The position numbers and the translations under genes are program-made. The notes beneath the pieces were generated by a model, which was not told the origin of the DNA, ran no database searches, and saw only the letters and a list, made by a program, of their open reading frames with translations. 64,000 nt of DNA from Krasilnikoviella flava (GTDB lineage Bacteria; Actinomycetota; Actinomycetes; Actinomycetales; Cellulomonadaceae): NCBI RefSeq assembly GCF_900167525.1, contig NZ_FUZQ01000004.1, forward strand, positions 244,747 to 308,746. Reading direction: 5' to 3'. Shown here piece after piece: positions 35,218-44,358 of this stretch (position 1 is the first letter of the stretch; each line of letters begins with the position of its first letter).

Positions 35218-36300
35218 ATGACGACGTCGGAGCCCACGACTCCAGCCGCACCTGCCGTGGCCGGGCGGCCATGCCGGCCCCCGCACCGCGTCGCGGTCCT
35301 CGTGCGCGACGGCGTGATGCCGCTGGAGCTCGGCGCCGTGCACCAGCTGTTCGGCACGGCCCGCGGCCCGGGCGGCGAGCGCCTGTACGAGGTGCGCACG
35401 TGCGCCGCGGTTCCGGGCCGGGTCCGCTCGGACGCGGACTTCGCCCTCGACGTCCCGCACGGCCCGGAGGCGCTCGCTGTCGCCGACACGGTGGTGGTGC
35501 CGGCGTCGCACGAGCTGGACGACACCGGCGCGCCGGACGACGAGGGCACACCGGCGCCCGGCCAGGTCTCCCTGGCGGAGCTGCTCGCGACGGTCCGGCC
35601 GGACGCGCGGATCGCGTCGATCTGCACCGGGGCGTTCGCGCTCGCGCGCGCCGGCCTGCTCGACGGGCGGCGCGCGACCACCCACTGGATGTCGGCCGAG
35701 CGGTTCCGCCGCGCCTTCCCGACGGTCCTGCTGGACCCGGACGTGCTGTACACCGAGGACGGGCGGGTCTTCACGTCCGCCGGTGAGGCGGCCGGCATCG
35801 ACCTGTGCCTGCACCTCATCCGTTCCGACCACGGCGCGGCGGTCGCGAACGACGTCGCGCGGCGCACCGTCGTGCCGCCGTTCCGCGACGGCGGTCAGGC
35901 GCAGTACGTGGACGTCCCTGTGCCGGAGCCGGCCGGGGAGCACACCGGCCCCGCGCGGTCGTGGGCGCTCGAGCACCTGGACGAGCCACTCTCCCTGGAC
36001 GACCTCGCCCGGCACGCGGCGATGAGCACGCGGACCTTCACCCGCCGGTTCCGTCGGGAGGTGGGAGTCTCGCCCGGTGCCTGGCTCCTGCAGCAGCGCC
36101 TGCTGCGGGCCCGTGACCTGCTGGAACGGACGGACCTGCCCGTCGACGCGGTCGCCCGTCGCGCGGGGTTCGGCACCGGCGCGTCGCTGCGCCAGCACTT
36201 CGCCCGGGCGCTGGGGGTGTCGCCGAACGGCTACCGCACGACCTTCGGCCCCGGCCACCGACACGAGAAAGTTACGCACGCTCACCCGCGAGTTCCTTGA
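35218..36300 (+). CDS. GlxA family AraC-type regulator
   Basis: 360 residues. The N-terminal DJ-1/PfpI-like domain (VAVLVRDGVMPLELGAVHQLFG; the SICTGAFALARAGLL nucleophile-elbow segment with Cys) is fused to a C-terminal AraC HTH domain (LARHAAMSTRTFTRRFRREVGVSPGAWLLQQRL, then the second HTH). No Shine-Dalgarno sequence; AAGAAT (35206-35211) is 6 nt before the ATG. It likely regulates the divergent oxidoreductase and/or the following transaminase operon. Confidence 0.9.
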   Translation: MTTSEPTTPAAPAVAGRPCRPPHRVAVLVRDGVMPLELGAVHQLFGTARGPGGERLYEVRTCAAVPGRVRSDADFALDVPHGPEALAVADTVVVPASHELDDTGAPDDEGTPAPGQVSLAELLATVRPDARIASICTGAFALARAGLLDGRRATTHWMSAERFRRAFPTVLLDPDVLYTEDGRVFTSAGEAAGIDLCLHLIRSDHGAAVANDVARRTVVPPFRDGGQAQYVDVPVPEPAGEHTGPARSWALEHLDEPLSLDDLARHAAMSTRTFTRRFRREVGVSPGAWLLQQRLLRARDLLERTDLPVDAVARRAGFGTGASLRQHFARALGVSPNGYRTTFGPGHRHEKVTHAHPRVP

Positions 36301-36332
36301 CGGGGGTCGGTCCGGACCCCTACATCTGGGAG

Positions 36333-37580
36333 ATGGAGGTCTTCGAGAAGTGGGAATCCGAGATCCGCGGGTACAGCCGCACGTACCCCACGGTGTTCGC
36401 CTCGGCGTCGAACGCGCGGCAGGTGGACGAGGCGGGCCGTAGCTACGTCGACTTCTTCGCCGGCGCGGGCGTGCTCAACTTCGGCCACAACAACCCGAGG
36501 ATGAAACGGGCGATGATCGCCTTCCTCGAGGCCGACGGCGTGGCGCACAGCCTCGACATGGCGACCACGACGAAGCGCGACTTCATCGAGGCGTTCGTCG
36601 CCACCGTGCTGGAGCCGCGCGGCCTGACGATGAAGCTGCAGTTCATGGGCCCCACCGGAAGCAACGCCGTCGAGGCGGCGCTCAAGCTCGCCCGGAAGGT
36701 CACGGGCCGGCGCGAGGTGGTCGCGTTCACCCACGGCTTCCACGGCATGACGCTGGGGTCGCTCGCGCTCACGGGCAACGAGTTCTTCCGCGCGGCCGCG
36801 GGGGTGCCGCTCGAGAACGTCGTGCGGCTGCCGTTCGAGACCGCCCCCGGCGGTGGCCTCCAGGCGCTGGACGACTACCGGGCGCAGCTCTCCGACGTCT
36901 CCAGCGGGCTGTCCGCGCCGGCGGCGTTCGTCGTCGAGACGATCCAGGCGGAGGGCGGCGTGAACGTCGCGAGCGCCGAGTGGCTGCGGGCCGTGCAGCA
37001 GCTCGCCCACGACGTCGGGGCGCTGTTCGTCATCGACGACATCCAGGTGGCGTGCGGCCGCACCGGCAGCTACTTCAGCTTCGACGGCATGGGCCTCGAC
37101 CCGGACATCATCTGCCTCGCCAAGGGCATCGGCGGCTACGGGACGCCGCTCGCGATGAACCTCGTGAAGCCCGAGCACGACGCGCGGTGGCTGCCGGGGG
37201 AGCACACCGGCACGTTCCGTGGGCAGGGGCTGTCGTTCGTCGCGGGCAAGGAGGCGCTCACCTACTTCGAGGACGACGCGCTCATGACCGAGGTGCGCGC
37301 CAAGGGCGAGCGGATGGCGTCGGCGCTGCTCGCCGTCGCGCAGGAGGCCGAGGGCCGCAGCTTCGTGGTCCGGGGCCGCGGCATGATCCAGGGCCTCGAC
37401 GTGGTCGACGGCGCGTTCGCCAAGGCCGTCGCGGCGGAGTGCTTCTCCCGCGGGCTGCTCGTCGGGCCGTGCGGCAGCGGCGGCCGCGTGCTCAAGCTCA
37501 TCCCCCCGCTCACCATCCCCGACGACGACCTGACCGAGGGCCTGGAGATCCTCACGGGGGCGGTGCGCGACACCCTCTAG
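36333..37580 (+). CDS. diaminobutyrate:2-oxoglutarate aminotransferase-like
   Basis: 415 residues, class III PLP aminotransferase close to EctB/DoeD. The start FEKWESEIRGYSRTYPTVF aligns with the EctB N-terminus, which is why ATG 36333 is preferred over TTG 36297. PLP residues: Asp in LFVIDDIQ (235-236) and Lys 264 in CLAKGIGG. There is no ectA or ectC nearby; a hydrolase and a semialdehyde dehydrogenase follow instead. The catabolic direction (diaminobutyrate to aspartate semialdehyde, DoeD) therefore fits better than ectoine synthesis. The AraC gene ends 33 bp upstream. Confidence 0.82.
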   Translation: MEVFEKWESEIRGYSRTYPTVFASASNARQVDEAGRSYVDFFAGAGVLNFGHNNPRMKRAMIAFLEADGVAHSLDMATTTKRDFIEAFVATVLEPRGLTMKLQFMGPTGSNAVEAALKLARKVTGRREVVAFTHGFHGMTLGSLALTGNEFFRAAAGVPLENVVRLPFETAPGGGLQALDDYRAQLSDVSSGLSAPAAFVVETIQAEGGVNVASAEWLRAVQQLAHDVGALFVIDDIQVACGRTGSYFSFDGMGLDPDIICLAKGIGGYGTPLAMNLVKPEHDARWLPGEHTGTFRGQGLSFVAGKEALTYFEDDALMTEVRAKGERMASALLAVAQEAEGRSFVVRGRGMIQGLDVVDGAFAKAVAAECFSRGLLVGPCGSGGRVLKLIPPLTIPDDDLTEGLEILTGAVRDTL

Positions 37581-37619
37581 CGCCCTGACCGGGGCGGCGA
37601 CCAGCAGAAGGAGGCCGAC

Positions 37620-38867
37620 ATGCGGCAGCGCGACGACATGACGTTCCCGTTCGAGGAGTACGCCAGACGCCTCGGTGACCTCCGCCGCCGCATGGCGGAA
37701 CGGATGCTCGACGCCGTAGTCATCACGGACCCCGAGAACCTCATGTACCTCACGGACTACCAGACCACGGGGTACTCCTTCTTCCAGGCGCTGGTCGTGC
37801 CGCTCGAGGACGAGCCGTTCATGATCACGCGCGCCATGGAGGAGTCCAACGTGCACGCGCGGACCTGGGTGGACCTCACCCGCCCGTACCCGGACACGGG
37901 CGACGCGATCCAGAGCCTGATGCAGTCCCTGCGCGAGTTCGGCCTCGACACCCGCGACGTCGGGTACGAGCGCAACAGCTACTACTTCCCGGCCTACCAC
38001 CAGGACTACATCCACAACTCGTTCAAGGACGGCCGCCTGCTCGACTGCTTCGGCATCGTGGAGGAGGGGCGCATCGTCAAGTCGGCGGCCGAGATCGCGA
38101 TCATGCGGCGGGCGGCGCGCGCCACGGAGGTCGGGATGGCGGCGGGCATCGAGGCGTGCGCCGCGGGCGTGACGGAGAACGACATCGCGGCGGAGATCGC
38201 GTCGGCGATGTTCCGCTCCGGCGGGGAGTTCCCGGCGGTGATGCCGTACGTCACCTCCGGCCCGCGGAGCATGATCGGCCACGCCACGTGGGAGGGGCGC
38301 ACGGTGCAGCCGGGGGAGCACGTGTTCCTCGAGGTGGGCGGCTGCTTCCGCCGGTACCACACGGCGATGATGCGCACGGTCGTGCTCGACGACCTGTCGC
38401 GCAGCATGCGGGTGGCGCAGGAGCGGATGAAGCTCGCGCTCTCGGAGGTGAAGGCGGCCATCCGCCCGGGGCTCACGGTGTCCGACGCCGACAACATCGT
38501 GCGGAACATCATCTCGGACAACGGCGTGGGGGCGCGGCTGGTGACCCGCTCGGGCTACTCCATCGGCATCGCGTTCCCGCCCAGCTGGGACGAGGGGTAC
38601 ATCGTCAGCCTCAACCAGGGCGACCCGCGGGTGCTGCGGGAGGGGATGACGTTCCACATCATCCCGTGGATGTGGGGCGTGGACGGCGACAAGACCGTCG
38701 GCATCTCCGACACGGTGCACGTCACCGCCGAAGGGTGCGAGTCCTTCTTCACGCTGGACGAGGACTTCACCTGCAAGCCCGAGCACGCCGCCGCACGGGT
38801 GGACGGCGAGCCGCTGTCCCTCGTGCGGGACGCCCCCGTCCCGGAGAAGGAGGAGAACGCATGCTGA
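37620..38867 (+). CDS. M24-fold hydrolase, ectoine-hydrolase (DoeA/EutD) or creatinase-like
   Basis: 415 residues with the pita-bread fold of M24 peptidases: N-terminal creatinase domain (DAVVITDPENLMYLTDYQT) and C-terminal catalytic domain. All five usual metal ligands appear changed: the DxG/DxT pair is EVGG and TAMMRT, the His is Tyr in GYSIGI, and the two Glu positions are Ile and Ser. Loss of metal ligands with retention of fold is known for creatinase and ectoine hydrolase. AAGGAGG 5 nt before ATG. Ends inside the start of the next gene. Confidence 0.78.
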   Translation: MRQRDDMTFPFEEYARRLGDLRRRMAERMLDAVVITDPENLMYLTDYQTTGYSFFQALVVPLEDEPFMITRAMEESNVHARTWVDLTRPYPDTGDAIQSLMQSLREFGLDTRDVGYERNSYYFPAYHQDYIHNSFKDGRLLDCFGIVEEGRIVKSAAEIAIMRRAARATEVGMAAGIEACAAGVTENDIAAEIASAMFRSGGEFPAVMPYVTSGPRSMIGHATWEGRTVQPGEHVFLEVGGCFRRYHTAMMRTVVLDDLSRSMRVAQERMKLALSEVKAAIRPGLTVSDADNIVRNIISDNGVGARLVTRSGYSIGIAFPPSWDEGYIVSLNQGDPRVLREGMTFHIIPWMWGVDGDKTVGISDTVHVTAEGCESFFTLDEDFTCKPEHAAARVDGEPLSLVRDAPVPEKEENAC

Positions 38868-40243
38868 TCGCGACCGACCCCAGCACCGGCCAGGTGGTCC
38901 GCGAGGTCCGGGCGGCGACGCCGGGGGAGGTGGACGCCGCCCTCGCGGCCGCCGAGGCGGCGCGGGCCGCCTGGCGGGACCGGGGCCTCGAGGGCCGCGC
39001 GGAGGTGCTGCACGCCGTCGCGGCCGACCTGCGGGCGCGGGCCGACGAGCTGGCCCCGCTGATGACGCAGGAGATGGGCAAGCCGGTCACCGAGGCGCTC
39101 GGCGAGGTGGAGAAGGCGGCCTGGTGCGCCGAGCACTACGCCGAGCATGCGGCGGCGTACCTGGCCACGGAGGAGATCGCCTCCGACGCCACCCGCAGCT
39201 ACGTGCAGCACCTGCCGCTGGGCACGGTGCTCGGCATCCTGCCGTGGAACGCCCCGTTCTGGCTCGCCCTGCGCTTCGCCGCGCCCGCGCTGATGGCGGG
39301 CAACACGGGCGTGCTCAAGCACGACCCGCACGTGCCCGGCTGCGCGGAGGCGATCGGCGAGGTGTTCGCCCGGGCGCTGTCGGCGTCGGGAGCGCCCGCG
39401 GGGGTGTTCCGGAACCTGCCGCTGGAGACCACCGACGTGGCCGCCGTGATCCGCGACCGGCGCGTGCAGGCGGTGTCGTTCACCGGCTCGGCGCGCGGCG
39501 GCGCCGCCGTGGCGAGCGTGGCCGCCGCCGAGATCAAGCCGGCGGTGCTGGAGCTGGGCGGTTCCGACCCGTGCGTGGTGCTGGCCGACGCCGACCTGGA
39601 CGCCGCGGCCGACACCATCGCCCTGTCGCGGATCATCAACGCGGGCCAGTCCTGCATCGCGGCGAAGCGGATCATCGTCGAGGCCCCCGTGCACGACGCC
39701 CTGGTCGCCAGGCTCCGGGAGCGGCTCGCGGCACTGAAGGTCGGGGACCCGCGCGACCCCGCCACGCAGGTCGGGCCGATCGCCCGCGCCGACCTGCGCG
39801 AGAACCTGCACCGGCAGGTCACCGAGACGGTGGGTGCGGGCGCACGCCTGCTGCTGGGCGGCGAGCTGCCCGACGGGCCGGGCTGGTTCTACCCGCCCAC
39901 GCTGCTGGCCGACGTCACGGCCGACATGACGGCGGCCTGCGAGGAGACCTTCGGCCCGGTGATGGCGGTGATGCGGGCGGAGGACGCCGACCAGGCGCTC
40001 GCGACGGCGAACGGGACCGAGTACGGCCTCGCAGCGAGCGTCTGGACGACGCCGGAGCGCGGCGAGGCCATGGCCCGCGAGATCGTCGCCGGCCAGGTGT
40101 CGGTGAACGGCATCGTGAAGACCGACCCCCGCCTGCCCAGCGGTGGCGTGAGGCGCTCCGGGTACGGGCGCGAGCTCGGCCCGCACGGCATCCGGGAGTT
40201 CGTCAACGTGCAGCAGGTGTGGGTCGGCCCGCGCCGGGCGTGA
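38861..40243 (+). CDS. aldehyde dehydrogenase, succinate/aspartate-semialdehyde type
   Basis: 460 residues, NAD(P)-dependent ALDH. Asn 130 (LPWNAPF), Lys 153, Glu 231 (ELGGSDP) and catalytic Cys 265 (NAGQSCIA) are all present. In this context the likely substrate is aspartate semialdehyde (DoeC role), with succinate semialdehyde as the alternative. AAGGAGGAG upstream and a 7-nt overlap with the M24 gene show tight coupling. Confidence 0.88.
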   Translation: MLIATDPSTGQVVREVRAATPGEVDAALAAAEAARAAWRDRGLEGRAEVLHAVAADLRARADELAPLMTQEMGKPVTEALGEVEKAAWCAEHYAEHAAAYLATEEIASDATRSYVQHLPLGTVLGILPWNAPFWLALRFAAPALMAGNTGVLKHDPHVPGCAEAIGEVFARALSASGAPAGVFRNLPLETTDVAAVIRDRRVQAVSFTGSARGGAAVASVAAAEIKPAVLELGGSDPCVVLADADLDAAADTIALSRIINAGQSCIAAKRIIVEAPVHDALVARLRERLAALKVGDPRDPATQVGPIARADLRENLHRQVTETVGAGARLLLGGELPDGPGWFYPPTLLADVTADMTAACEETFGPVMAVMRAEDADQALATANGTEYGLAASVWTTPERGEAMAREIVAGQVSVNGIVKTDPRLPSGGVRRSGYGRELGPHGIREFVNVQQVWVGPRRA

Positions 40244-40295
40244 CGGGGCCCGACGCGGGCCGACCCTCCTGCGTCGCGGTGGTCCGGCCGAAAGG

Positions 40296-42161
40296 TCAGT
40301 CCACCGTGGCGAAGCTCGGGTGCGGCGGCTGGTTGTACGCCGTGTTCTGCCACGCCACGGCCAGCCGGTACTGCCGGTCCTCCATGAGGGACGGGTGCGC
40401 GATGTCGGTCGGCACGTCGGTGGAGTAGATCCGCAGCGCGCTGGAGTCCGTCGTGCGCCAGAGCACCTCCTCGCGCCAGTCACCGAGGATGTCGGCCTGC
40501 AGGGCCGGGGTGGCCTTGGTGCCGTTGTTCGACGCGACGCCCTCGCCCGTGAGCAGGCGCGTGTCGCCGTCCGCGCCGTAGGAGTCGATGTGCGTGTCGT
40601 CCAGCAGCTCGCGCTGCCCGTCGCCGTCCCACCAGATCACGAAGTTGGTGGAGCCCGGCTTGCGGCCCACCTCGGAACCGTCCGTCGCGCTGCGCAGGCC
40701 GGAGACCCTGGACGACCAGACCTCGGCGCCGGGGTTGTCCGCCGTGATGTCCGCGGCCACGCCGCGCCCGTTGTCGGAGCCGGCGGCCGGCGCGCTGGAG
40801 AGGATCTCGCCGGTCGCGGCGTCGGCCACCCAGTGCGCCGGGTCGGTGCCCGACTCCGAGGGCTTGAACACCTCGAGCCCGGGGTTCGACGGCACCAGGT
40901 CGCTCACGTGGTACGCGTCGCCGTGGTGCGTGCCGTTCTGCCAGAGCCCGTGGCCGTTGTCGTCGATCGCCATCGACCCGTACAGGATCTCGTCGCGGCC
41001 GTCGCCGTCCACGTCCGCGATCGACAGCTGGTGGTTGCCGCGGCCCGTCCAGTCGGGCCCGTTGGTGGACGAGCTCGAGTCGAACGTCCAGCGGCGGGTG
41101 AGCGCGCCGTCCCGGAAGTCCCAGGCGGCCACGGCCGTCTTGGCGTAGTAGCCACGACCCATGACGATGCTGGGCCGGGAACCATCGAGGTACGCCGTGC
41201 CGGCGAGGAAGCGGTCCACCCGGTTGCCGTACGTGTCGCCCCAGTCGCCCACGTTCCCGCGGACGGGGGCGAAGTCGACCGTGTCGAGCTCGGCGCCGTC
41301 GGTGCCGCGGAAGACGGACAGGAACTCGGGGCCGCTGAGCACGTACCCGCCGGAGTTGCGGTGGTCGGCGTCGGCGTCGCCGATCACCTGGCCCGTGCCG
41401 GACACCGTGCCGTCGCCGGTCTTCACGGCGACCTCCGCGGCGCCGTCGCCGTCGTAGTCGTACACCTGGAACTGCGTGTAGTGGGCGCCGGCGCGGATGT
41501 TGCGGCCGAGGTCGACGCGCCACAGCCGCTCGCCGTCGAGCTCGTAGGCGTCGAGGTACACGTTGCCGGTGACGCCGGACTGCGAGTTGTCCTTGGCGTT
41601 GCTCGGGTCCCACTTGAGCACGATCTCGTACTCGCCGTCGCCGTCCAGGTCTCCCACCGACGCGTCGTTGGCGGAGTAGGTGTAGCCGTCGCCGCCGGGC
41701 GGGACGTCGAGCGGGACGTCGAGCGAGCTCGCCTGCGCGCCCGCGACGGGCTCCAGCGTGAGGGACTCGCCCGCGACCGGCCCCGCGGCCGCGGCGCGCG
41801 CGGCGCCGTCGCCCACGGCCAGGACCGCGTACCGGGCGTCCGCCGGCGCCCCGCGATCGAGGAAGGTGGTGGCGCCGCGGACCGGGGGCCCGGGCACGCG
41901 GACGCCGTCGCGGTACACGTGGAACGCCGCGTCGTCGCCGTCGGCGGACAGAAGACGCCAGCTCACGCTGTTCCCGTCCGGGGTGGGCGTGCTGATCACC
42001 GCCCGGCCGCCGGGGGAGGGGTCGGCGGACGCGGTCGGCGTCGCGGGCGCCGAGGCGGACGGCTCCTCCCCGGCGGCGAGGGCGGGGGCGGCGAGGGCGA
42101 GCGCGCAGAGCGCTCCTACCGAGGTGGTGACTGCGGTCGTGCGGAGTGTCGGCAGCATCAT
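40296..42161 (-). CDS. secreted rhamnogalacturonan lyase, PL11-like
   Basis: 621 residues. Signal peptide MMLPTLRTTAV plus a hydrophobic run ending APALA, then a Pro/Thr/Ala linker. Short fibronectin-like beginning, then an eight-bladed propeller with Asp-rich calcium loops (DLDGDGEYE, DYDGDGAAE, DVDGDGRDE). This is the YesW/YesX plan, cutting the rhamnogalacturonan I backbone of pectin by beta-elimination. GGAG sits just upstream of paired ATGs at 42161 and 42158; the longer frame to 42227 would disrupt the signal peptide. A LacI-type palindrome lies 53 bp upstream. Confidence 0.9.
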   Translation of the reverse strand: MMLPTLRTTAVTTSVGALCALALAAPALAAGEEPSASAPATPTASADPSPGGRAVISTPTPDGNSVSWRLLSADGDDAAFHVYRDGVRVPGPPVRGATTFLDRGAPADARYAVLAVGDGAARAAAAGPVAGESLTLEPVAGAQASSLDVPLDVPPGGDGYTYSANDASVGDLDGDGEYEIVLKWDPSNAKDNSQSGVTGNVYLDAYELDGERLWRVDLGRNIRAGAHYTQFQVYDYDGDGAAEVAVKTGDGTVSGTGQVIGDADADHRNSGGYVLSGPEFLSVFRGTDGAELDTVDFAPVRGNVGDWGDTYGNRVDRFLAGTAYLDGSRPSIVMGRGYYAKTAVAAWDFRDGALTRRWTFDSSSSTNGPDWTGRGNHQLSIADVDGDGRDEILYGSMAIDDNGHGLWQNGTHHGDAYHVSDLVPSNPGLEVFKPSESGTDPAHWVADAATGEILSSAPAAGSDNGRGVAADITADNPGAEVWSSRVSGLRSATDGSEVGRKPGSTNFVIWWDGDGQRELLDDTHIDSYGADGDTRLLTGEGVASNNGTKATPALQADILGDWREEVLWRTTDSSALRIYSTDVPTDIAHPSLMEDRQYRLAVAWQNTAYNQPPHPSFATVD

Positions 42162-42213
42162 TGCTCCGTTCCGGTTGAGACGATTCACACCGTTCGCGAC
42201 CGAGACTGCCAGA

Positions 42214-42221
42214 AACCGGTT
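42214..42221 (-). promoter_or_regulatory. LacI-type operator upstream of PL11 lyase
   Basis: Palindrome AACCGGTT, the same core as the 16-bp palindrome at the lacI-family gene (47138-47153). A half-site-like TTCCGGTT also occurs near 42169-42176, close to the start codon. Confidence 0.5.
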
Positions 42222-42276
42222 GCTCACGTCACCCCAAGTCCCACGAGTTGGGACGTCGGACGGCGCGCGGGGGCGC

Positions 42277-42606
42277 TCAGGGGTGGGGGATGCTCGTCAC
42301 CGTGGTGAGCAGGAAGACCGAGTCCTCGAGGGCGAGGACGGCGTGCCGCGCGTGGGTCAGCACGCGCAGCTGGCCCGCGCGGACCTCCTCGTCCCCCTCG
42401 AGCGCGGTGATGCGCACCCGCCCGTGCAGCACCAGGACGGACGCGGCCGGCGGCGAGTTGTGCTCGCCGAGCTCGACGCCCTCCAGGAGGGCCAGCACGG
42501 TCTGGCGCAGCGTGCCGTCGTGCACGACGACCTCGGCGCTGCGGCCGTGCTCGGCCGTCCGGGCCTTCTCGAGGTGGGTCGTGGTGAGGGCGTCCAGGTC
42601 GGCCAT
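42277..42606 (-). CDS. cupin domain protein
   Basis: 109 residues, single small beta-barrel. Cupin motif 1 is partial (LGEHNSPPAASVLVLHGRVRI) and motif 2 is weak (LTHARHAVLALEDS), so metal binding is uncertain. Function unknown. The start at 42606 has GGAG 5 nt upstream; an in-frame extension to 42666 lacks support. Confidence 0.75.
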   Translation of the reverse strand: MADLDALTTTHLEKARTAEHGRSAEVVVHDGTLRQTVLALLEGVELGEHNSPPAASVLVLHGRVRITALEGDEEVRAGQLRVLTHARHAVLALEDSVFLLTTVTSIPHP

Positions 42607-42727
42607 CAGGGCTCCATCCGTCGGTCGCGAGGCGCGGGCCGCGTCGTTGCGGGCCGTCGACCTCACCGTACCCAGCGGCCGTCCGTCCGGCGGCGCGGCG
42701 GCCGGACGGGCTCGGGCGCGTACGTCG

Positions 42728-43540
42728 TCAGGCGACGCCGTCGAGCATGCCCAGCCGCGCGAACGCCTCGGCCACGCCTCCGCCGGCGGGCCCGGGAACG
42801 ACCAGGTCCGCCTCCGCGAGGACGGCGGGCGGCGCGCCCTCGACGGCGACGGCGGTGCCCGCGTACTGGAGCATCTCGACGTCGTTGTACCCGTCGCCGA
42901 TGCCCACGGACTGCGCGGGGGAGAGCCCCAGGTGCTCCATCACGGCCGCCATCCCGACGGCCTTGTGCACGCCGGCCAGGTGGATCTCGCCGGCGTTGTC
43001 CCCGGTGTCCGCGTACGACGACGGCAGGATGCCGACCTCCGGGCCGAGCTCCGTGCGCAGCGCCGCGATCGGCGTGGGGGAGTCGAAGTAGCTGATCTTC
43101 GCGTAGCGCACACCGGACAGGTCGCCGGGCATCTTCAGCACGTCGAGGATCTCGTGCGGCGCGGCGTCGCCGCGGCGCACGAGGCGCGCGTCGAGGCCCA
43201 CCGGGCCGTACACCGCGTCCGGGGTCTCCAGCAGGTACGCGACGTCGTGGGCGTCGAGCACGTGCCGCACCCGGGTCGCGAGGTCGTCCGGGAAGCGCAG
43301 GTCTGCCACGACGTCGCCGTCGAGCCGTACGAATGCGCCGGCCGTCGCGACGACGCCGTCGAAGCCCGCCGCCAGGAGCGACGGCGGCAGCATCGACTCG
43401 GGCCGCCCCGTGCACAGCAGCACGCGATGGCCGGCGCGCCGGGCGGCCCGCACGGCCTCCTCGTGCACGGCAGGCACGGTCCCGTGGTCGGCGTACGTGC
43501 CGTCCACGTCCAGGAACGCCACGCGCGCCCCGTCACTCAT
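42728..43540 (-). CDS. HAD family hydrolase, Cof type
   Basis: 270 residues. Motif I is FLDVDGTYADHG, motif II is LLCTGRPES, and motif IV is GIGDGYNDVEML; a Lys (HKAVGM) supplies motif III. Type IIB cap as in Cof/YbiV sugar or nucleotide phosphatases. Start ATG 43540, with GTG 43552 as alternative. Proximity to pectin genes is suggestive only. Confidence 0.87.
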   Translation of the reverse strand: MSDGARVAFLDVDGTYADHGTVPAVHEEAVRAARRAGHRVLLCTGRPESMLPPSLLAAGFDGVVATAGAFVRLDGDVVADLRFPDDLATRVRHVLDAHDVAYLLETPDAVYGPVGLDARLVRRGDAAPHEILDVLKMPGDLSGVRYAKISYFDSPTPIAALRTELGPEVGILPSSYADTGDNAGEIHLAGVHKAVGMAAVMEHLGLSPAQSVGIGDGYNDVEMLQYAGTAVAVEGAPPAVLAEADLVVPGPAGGGVAEAFARLGMLDGVA

Positions 43541-43645
43541 CGAACCCGACACGTGGGCAGCCTCCAGCTCTCGTCGTCGTCGTGGGCACCGTCGAGCCTA
43601 ACCGCGCCTAACCGCGCCGTCGGTGTCCCGTGGTTGGCTGCCCAC

Positions 43646-44284
43646 GTGAGGACGAGCACCCCGCGCGCCGAGACCTGGTCCATGATCCACGCCGAACGCG
43701 AGGCCCTCGCGGGCGAGCTCGCGGGGCTCGACGACGCGGCCTGGGCCGGGGCGTCCCTGTGCGGGGAGTGGACCGTGCAGGACGTCGTCGCGCACCTCAC
43801 GGCGGGCGCGAGCACCGGCCGGTGGGCGTGGCTGCGCAGCATCGTCGGGGCACGGTTCGACGCCGACCTGCACAACGCGCGACGCCTGGCGGAGCACCGC
43901 GGCGCGACGCCCGCCGAGACGCTCGAGCGGTTCCGCGCGGTCGCGACCAGCACGGTCGCGCCGAGCGGTCACACGGCCGCGTGGCTGGGTGAGGTCGTGG
44001 TGCACGGGCAGGACGTCCGTACGCCGCTCCGCCTCCCGCGCGTCCCGCCCGTGGCCACGACCACCGCGGTGGCGCGCTTCTTCGCCGCGCGCGACTTCAC
44101 CGTCCCGGGCAGGACCGTCGCTCGCGGCCTGCGCCTGGAGGCGACCGACGGCCCGTTCGCGCACGGCGAGGGGCCCGTGGTGCGGGGGAGCACCCTGGCG
44201 CTCGTCATGGTGCTGGCGGGTCGGTCGGCATTCTGCGACGAGCTCACCGGTGAGGGGCTGCCGCGGGTGCGCGAGCGCCTCTAG
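43646..44284 (+). CDS. maleylpyruvate isomerase-fold protein (mycothiol-dependent type)
   Basis: 212 residues, TIGR03083 / DinB-like four-helix bundle: EREALAGELAGLDDAAWAGASL, CGEWTVQDVVAHLTAG with the metal-site His in VVAHL, and WLGEVVVHGQDVRTPL with two more His/Asp ligands. The family includes mycothiol-dependent enzymes, but the substrate is unknown. GTG 43646 matches the usual family N-terminus; ATG 43682 is an alternative. Its stop touches the gene remnant that begins at 44281. Confidence 0.82.
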   Translation: MRTSTPRAETWSMIHAEREALAGELAGLDDAAWAGASLCGEWTVQDVVAHLTAGASTGRWAWLRSIVGARFDADLHNARRLAEHRGATPAETLERFRAVATSTVAPSGHTAAWLGEVVVHGQDVRTPLRLPRVPPVATTTAVARFFAARDFTVPGRTVARGLRLEATDGPFAHGEGPVVRGSTLALVMVLAGRSAFCDELTGEGLPRVRERL

Positions 44285-44358
44285 CCCTCGATGTCCGTGC
44301 CTGGCGCCATGCCCAGCAGGTCGGCGTAGAACCGGGCGGCAGCCGGCACGTCCGAGGG
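44281..44358 (-). pseudogene. fragment of a VOC/glyoxalase-like gene
   Basis: On the minus strand about 26 codons read ...SDVPAAARFYADLLGM..., ending in TAG (44281-44283). ARFYADLLGM is a hallmark of vicinal oxygen chelate proteins. No start codon or remaining domain is present, so this is a truncated remnant. Confidence 0.6.

Noticed and set aside
36297-37580. TTG start at 36297 for the transaminase
   Set aside because: Extends the protein by 12 residues beyond the conserved EctB N-terminus and has no ribosome binding site.
36333-40243. Ectoine biosynthesis operon
   Set aside because: No ectA or ectC; the neighbours are a hydrolase and an oxidising dehydrogenase, which fit degradation better.
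40247-40261. Hairpin GGCCC-GACGC-GGGCC after the aldehyde dehydrogenase
   Set aside because: Only a 5-bp stem without a T tract; such short GC hairpins are frequent by chance here.
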